Shown here in pieces: positions 60,409-64,000 of a stretch of DNA of 64,000 nucleotides. The translations under genes were made by a program, and so were the position numbers. Every line of letters starts with the position of its first letter. Position 1 is the first letter of the stretch. The notes beneath the pieces are model-generated. The model worked only from the letters and a program-made list of their open reading frames with translations. It was not told the origin of the DNA and made no database searches. The DNA is taken from assembly GCA_041916675.1 (NCBI GenBank), contig JAYRZB010000005.1, positions 124,001 to 188,000 on the forward strand, in the 5' to 3' direction. Origin of the DNA: JAYRZB01 sp041916675. Lineage in GTDB: Bacteria > Pseudomonadota > Alphaproteobacteria > Rhizobiales > Devosiaceae.

Positions 60409-61644
60409 TCAGGCCCATTCACCTTTGCGCATGACGGGGGTGGCCGAGCCATCGGCATTGATGCCATCGATATCGATCTGGCCCGAGCCGATCATCCAGT
60501 CGATATGGATCAGGCTTGAATTGCCGCCCTGGGCTGCAACCTGTTCGGGGGTGATGGTATCGCCGCCCACAAAGCAGGAATGATAGCACTGGCCCAGCGC
60601 AATGTGGCTCGAGGCGTTCTCATCGAACAAGGTGTTGAAGAACAACAGCCCGCTTTTCGAGATCGGGGACGAATGCGGTACCAGCGCAACTTCGCCGAGA
60701 CGGCGGGCGCCCTCGTCGGTATCGAGCAGTTTGTTGAGTACGGATTCGCCCTTGCTGGCCTTGGCCTCGACGATGCGGCCGGCCTCGAAGCGAACCTGGA
60801 TGTCGTCGATCAGCGTGCCGTTATGCGAAAGCGGCTTGGTGCTCGACACATGGCCATCGACCCGCAGGCGGTGCGGGGTGGTGAAGACTTCTTCGGTGGG
60901 AATATTGGCATCGCAGACGATGCCGTTCTTGGCGACTGAGGAACCGCCATGCCACTCGTGGCCATCGGCGAGGCCGACGGTCAGCGCCGTGCCCGGGCCG
61001 GTGTAGCGCAGGGCCGAGAAGCGGCGCTCGTTCAGCGATTTGGTGTGGCGCTTGAGCACGACGTTGTGCTCGTCCCAGGCCGCGATGGGGTCTTCGACGT
61101 CGACGCGGCTGGCGGCAAAAATGGCATCGGCAAGCTTGCGCACCGCAATATCGGGGGCATCGCCGGGGAAGACGCGGGCGGCCCAGGAGGCGGTGGGATA
61201 GGAAACGATGGACCAGTTGATCTCGAAGCTGGTGATCTTTTCGAGCGCCGGGCGATAGGCGATCGAGCGGGCGCGGTTGGCGCGGGACACCTTTTCGGTA
61301 TCCTGCCCGGCGAGCAGCATGGGGTCTTCGCCAACGATGGCCATGCGGGCGGTGTTGGCGCCATAGGCCTTGGCCATGCCTTCATAGAGCCAAGCCTCGG
61401 CGCGATCAAAGCTGAGATCGGGGGCGTGGCGATAGCGGGCAAGGGTTGCTTCCTCGTCGGAATAGATGGTGGTGACGAGGCCCGCACCGGCCTTGTAGGC
61501 CTCGGCGGTGATCAGGCGCACCAGCGGCAGGGCGGCAATGGGAGCGGTAAGCAGCAGATCCTGACCCGGCTCGAGGTGCAGGCCGACCTTGATGGCAACC
61601 TGGGCGAGCTTTTCAAGCTTGGTGGTATCGATGGGCGCGGTCAT
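60409..61644 (-). CDS. M29 family metallo-aminopeptidase
   Basis: Protein of 411 residues of the thermophilic aminopeptidase (AmpS/PepS) family. Visible blocks: VAIKVGLHLEPGQDLLLTAPI, PTEEVFTTPHRLRVDGHVSS (metal Glu-Glu), GARRLGEVALVPHSSPISKSGLLFFNTLFDENASSHIALGQCY (ligand Glu, His), and a final HIDWMIGSG (His, Asp). It removes N-terminal residues from peptides in the cytoplasm. It stands alone on the minus strand between the polysaccharide locus and the metal importer. Confidence 0.93.
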   Translation of the reverse strand: MTAPIDTTKLEKLAQVAIKVGLHLEPGQDLLLTAPIAALPLVRLITAEAYKAGAGLVTTIYSDEEATLARYRHAPDLSFDRAEAWLYEGMAKAYGANTARMAIVGEDPMLLAGQDTEKVSRANRARSIAYRPALEKITSFEINWSIVSYPTASWAARVFPGDAPDIAVRKLADAIFAASRVDVEDPIAAWDEHNVVLKRHTKSLNERRFSALRYTGPGTALTVGLADGHEWHGGSSVAKNGIVCDANIPTEEVFTTPHRLRVDGHVSSTKPLSHNGTLIDDIQVRFEAGRIVEAKASKGESVLNKLLDTDEGARRLGEVALVPHSSPISKSGLLFFNTLFDENASSHIALGQCYHSCFVGGDTITPEQVAAQGGNSSLIHIDWMIGSGQIDIDGINADGSATPVMRKGEWA

Positions 61645-61678
61645 GAAAGCTCCGTGGATTCGAAAATGAGTTGCCGTT

Positions 61679-62518
61679 TCAGATAGCGCGGCCAGGCGCG
61701 CCGTGCCAGAGCGTTGAACGCAGGAAAGCGAGGATGAACAGCAGGCTCATCAGCAGCACGATGGTGGGGGCGGGGGCGCTATTTACGAAAAAGCTCAGAT
61801 AAACGCCTGTTAATGAGCAACTTATTGAAATGATCGTCGCTAGTGTTGTCATTATTGAAAATTTACGTGTCAGTAGAAATGCGGTGGCGCCGGGCGCAAC
61901 CAATTGAGCAATAACGAGAATTATGCCGACCGCCTGTAGCGCCGACACGATTGTGAGCGATAAAACGATCAAAAGCCCATAATGGAGCCATCTGACCGGC
62001 AGGCCGATGGCGACGGCATGCTGCGGATCGAAGCTGAACAGCAGCAGATCGCGCCCCTTGATGATAATGGCTATGACAACGAGGGTGGCAATTATGCCGG
62101 TTTCGAGAATATCGGACCAGGTGACGCCGAGCATGTTGCCGAACAGGATGTGGTCGAGGTGCACATCGGACTGCACCTTGGTGTAGAGCACGAGCCCAAG
62201 CGCAAACATGCCGGAAAATACCACGCCCATGACGGTATCTTCCTTGATGCGGGAGTTTTCCTTGAGAAAGCCGGTGGCGATGGCCGTGAACATGCCGGCG
62301 GCAAAGGCGCCGACCGAAAACGGCAGGCCCACCTTATAGGCGATGACAACGCCGGGCAGCACGGCATGGGAGATGGCATCGCCCATCAAAGACCAGCCCT
62401 TGAGCACCAGAAACGAGGACAAAAGGGCCGTAGGCACCGCCACCAGCAGGGCGATGATGAACGCCTGCTGCATGAACGGAAACTGGAACGGCAACAAAAG
62501 GGTATCAATCAGGCTCAT
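61679..62518 (-). CDS. Mn/Zn/Fe-type ABC importer permease (second)
   Basis: Protein of 279 residues with about eight membrane helices of the ABC-3 family (ZnuB/SitD/MntB): SFLVLKGWSLMGDAISHAVLPGVVIAY, RIKEDTVMGVVFSGMFALG, and LQAVGIILVIAQLVAPGATAFLLT (fragments of the family pattern). It forms the membrane channel with the paralogous permease just upstream, whose stop overlaps its start by 4 bases. Codon composition is mixed: the stretch at about 61790-61970 is noticeably AT-richer than its neighbours. Confidence 0.93.
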   Translation of the reverse strand: MSLIDTLLLPFQFPFMQQAFIIALLVAVPTALLSSFLVLKGWSLMGDAISHAVLPGVVIAYKVGLPFSVGAFAAGMFTAIATGFLKENSRIKEDTVMGVVFSGMFALGLVLYTKVQSDVHLDHILFGNMLGVTWSDILETGIIATLVVIAIIIKGRDLLLFSFDPQHAVAIGLPVRWLHYGLLIVLSLTIVSALQAVGIILVIAQLVAPGATAFLLTRKFSIMTTLATIISISCSLTGVYLSFFVNSAPAPTIVLLMSLLFILAFLRSTLWHGAPGRAI

Positions 62519-63378
62519 GGCGCGCCCTCGTTGAGCGCGGCGGCGGCGCGGCGGCGGGCCGCGAGGAGGCCATGCCGCGGAGCAAACAGGAAGGCCAAAA
62601 GGAACAGTGCGGTCTGGCTGACGACGATGATGCCCCCGGTTGCCCCATCGAGAAAGAAGCTGAGATAGGCCCCAACCAGGCTGGTGATGACGCCGATGCT
62701 GACGCTGATCAGGATCAGGCGAGGGAAACGGTCGGTTAAAAGATAGGCGGTGGCGCCGGGCGTGACCACCATGGCAATGACGAGGAAGGCGCCCACGGTC
62801 TGCAACGCGGCAACGGTGGAGGCGGACAGGAGGGTGAAAAAGATCGCCTTCAGCAGCCCGGGATTGAGGCCGATGGAACGGGCGTGGTTCTCGTCAAAGA
62901 AGGTGACCATCAGGTCCTTCCAGAGCACAAGCAGGACGATGAGCGAAATGCCGCCGATGATGGCAAGCTGAATGGTGTCATAGGGCGTGATGGCGAGGAT
63001 ATTGCCGAGCACGATGGTCTGGATGTTGACGGCGGTGGGCGAGAGCGAGACCATGAACAGCCCGAGGCCGAAAAACGAAGTGAAGATCAGCCCGATGATC
63101 GCATCCTGCTTGAGCTTGGTGCGCTGGTTGAGAAACAGCATGGCCCCGGCCGCCAGCCCGCCGGCAATGAAGGCGCCGAGCGCAAAGGGCAGGCCAAGCA
63201 TATAGGCGCCGGCGACGCCGGGGACGATGGCATGGGACAGGGCATCCCCGATCAGCGACCAGCCCTTGAGCATGAGATAGGCCGACAAGAACGCGCAGAC
63301 CCCGCCCACCAGCGCGCTGACCCAGATGGCGTTGACCATGTAGCCGTAGGAAAAGGGTTCGAGCAGGGCCGCAATCAT
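62515..63378 (-). CDS. Mn/Zn/Fe-type ABC importer permease (first)
   Basis: Protein of 287 residues, ABC-3 family: SAYLMLKGWSLIGDALSHAIVPGVAGAYMLG, RTKLKQDAIIGLIFTSFFGLGLFM, DENHARSIGLNPGLLKAIFF, LQTVGAFLVIAMVVTPGATAYLLT. Its start overlaps the ATPase gene by 4 bases. Two permeases in tandem are the SitCD/MntCD-type layout of manganese or iron importers. The binding protein would be encoded beyond the right edge. Confidence 0.93.
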   Translation of the reverse strand: MIAALLEPFSYGYMVNAIWVSALVGGVCAFLSAYLMLKGWSLIGDALSHAIVPGVAGAYMLGLPFALGAFIAGGLAAGAMLFLNQRTKLKQDAIIGLIFTSFFGLGLFMVSLSPTAVNIQTIVLGNILAITPYDTIQLAIIGGISLIVLLVLWKDLMVTFFDENHARSIGLNPGLLKAIFFTLLSASTVAALQTVGAFLVIAMVVTPGATAYLLTDRFPRLILISVSIGVITSLVGAYLSFFLDGATGGIIVVSQTALFLLAFLFAPRHGLLAARRRAAAALNEGAP

Positions 63379-64000
63379 GGTTTGCGGCCCTCATCGGTGC
63401 CGTAAAGCACCAGCGGGCGCTCGTCATCGGAGAGTACCGAGACCTGGCGCGGATCATCGTCATCGTGCAGGCCGGCGCCGCCGAGGACGAAATGGCGCAG
63501 GACGCCCCCGAAGGTTTTTTCGAGATTGTCGCGGGTGAAAACCTCGGCGGTGGGGCCATAAGCCAGCACGGTGCCCTTGATCAGGACCGTGCGATCACAG
63601 AATTCGGGCACCGAGCCGAGATTGTGGGTGGAAACCAGCATGACGCGGCCTTCGTCGCGCAGGTCGCGCAACAGGGCAATGATGGCATCCTCGGTGGTCA
63701 CATCGACACCGGTGAAGGGTTCATCGAGGAGGATCACCTGCCCTTCCTGCGCCAGGGCGCGGGCGAGGAAGACGCGCTTCTTCTGCCCGCCGGACAGTTC
63801 GCCGATCTGGCGCTTGCGATAATCGAGCATGCCGACACGGTTGAGGGCATCGGTGACCATGTCGCGATCGCGCTGCCTGGCAATGCGCAGCAGGCCCATG
63901 TGGCCATAGCGCCCCATCATGACGACGTCTTCGACGAGAACGGGGAAGTTCCAGTCGACATCCTCGCTCTGCGGCACATAGGCCACGAGGTTGCGTTTAA
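63375..64000 (-). CDS. Mn/Zn/Fe-type ABC importer ATPase, N-terminus outside the window
   Basis: The frame stays open to base 64000, so only about the last 208 residues are present and Walker A is missing. Seen: the Q-loop region VAYVPQSEDVDWNFPVLVEDVVMMGRYGHMG, signature LSGGQKKRVFLARALA, Walker B VILLDEPFTGVD and the H-loop VSTHNLG. The VPQ..DVDW.FP segment is typical of SitB/MntB/ZnuC-type ATPases. ATG 63986 is internal, not the start. Confidence 0.93.
   Translation of the reverse strand, partial: KRNLVAYVPQSEDVDWNFPVLVEDVVMMGRYGHMGLLRIARQRDRDMVTDALNRVGMLDYRKRQIGELSGGQKKRVFLARALAQEGQVILLDEPFTGVDVTTEDAIIALLRDLRDEGRVMLVSTHNLGSVPEFCDRTVLIKGTVLAYGPTAEVFTRDNLEKTFGGVLRHFVLGGAGLHDDDDPRQVSVLSDDERPLVLYGTDEGRKP

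Overview
The window reads as chromosomal DNA of a GC-rich alphaproteobacterium. The support is the tRNA-Met, the fdsGBACD-type formate dehydrogenase, ugpBAEC, the frmA/gfa pair and CtrA-like TTAA-N7-TTAA boxes. Gene content suggests Hyphomicrobiales, possibly Devosiaceae; the family-level placement is inference. Coding density is high, with many ATGA/GTGA-type overlaps, and both ends of the window cut a gene (mnmA on the left, a metal-ion ABC ATPase on the right).

Layout. 1-3.6 kb: end of mnmA, a small membrane protein, and an ECF sigma factor translationally coupled to a membrane-anchored von Willebrand A protein. 3.7-6.75 kb: tRNA-Met(CAT), then a roughly 3-kb segment bounded by an 11-bp copy of the tRNA 3' end, carrying a small membrane protein and a three-gene overlapping HTH / HTH-ImmA-IrrE / DUF4411-PIN cassette. 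6.8-8.4 kb: an AlkB-like dioxygenase and two small secreted proteins.

8.4-27.8 kb: a catabolic island. One leftward unit encodes a thiolase-like protein, a DUF35 partner, an M20 deacylase and an RraA-like aldolase. A divergent TetR regulator follows, then an aminotransferase, then a rightward (3R)-specific beta-oxidation-like unit (SDR, three hot-dog proteins, acyl-CoA synthetase, GNAT). A leftward unit then has an amino-acid/amide-type ABC transporter nested between the two subunits of a hydantoinase/oxoprolinase. The same 20-bp palindrome TGAATATGAAGTCAATATCA (two exact copies and one 18/20 copy) lies in front of all of these units, so they look like one TetR regulon for an unidentified acyl, amide or lactam-like substrate.

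28-31 kb: formaldehyde detoxification (frmA, gfa) and a TerC membrane protein. 32-36 kb: glycerol-3-phosphate uptake (ugpBAEC). 36.8-39.3 kb: a chemoreceptor coupled to cheW. 39.3-45.3 kb: a complete NAD-dependent molybdenum formate dehydrogenase operon, divergent from a small HTH gene and a SulP anion transporter. 47.4-60.4 kb: a Wzx/Wzy-type exopolysaccharide locus whose parts (WecG/TagA transferase, GT2 enzymes, deacetylase, polymerase, chain-length protein, flippase, initiating phosphotransferase, CelD-like acetyltransferase) resemble a holdfast-type adhesin set. Five of its transcription units share a TTAACC box followed at a fixed distance by a -10-like element. 60.4-64 kb: an M29 aminopeptidase and a Mn/Zn/Fe ABC importer.

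The strongest novel signals are the shared TetR palindrome tying a scattered catabolic island into one regulon, and the shared CtrA-like promoter architecture of the polysaccharide locus.
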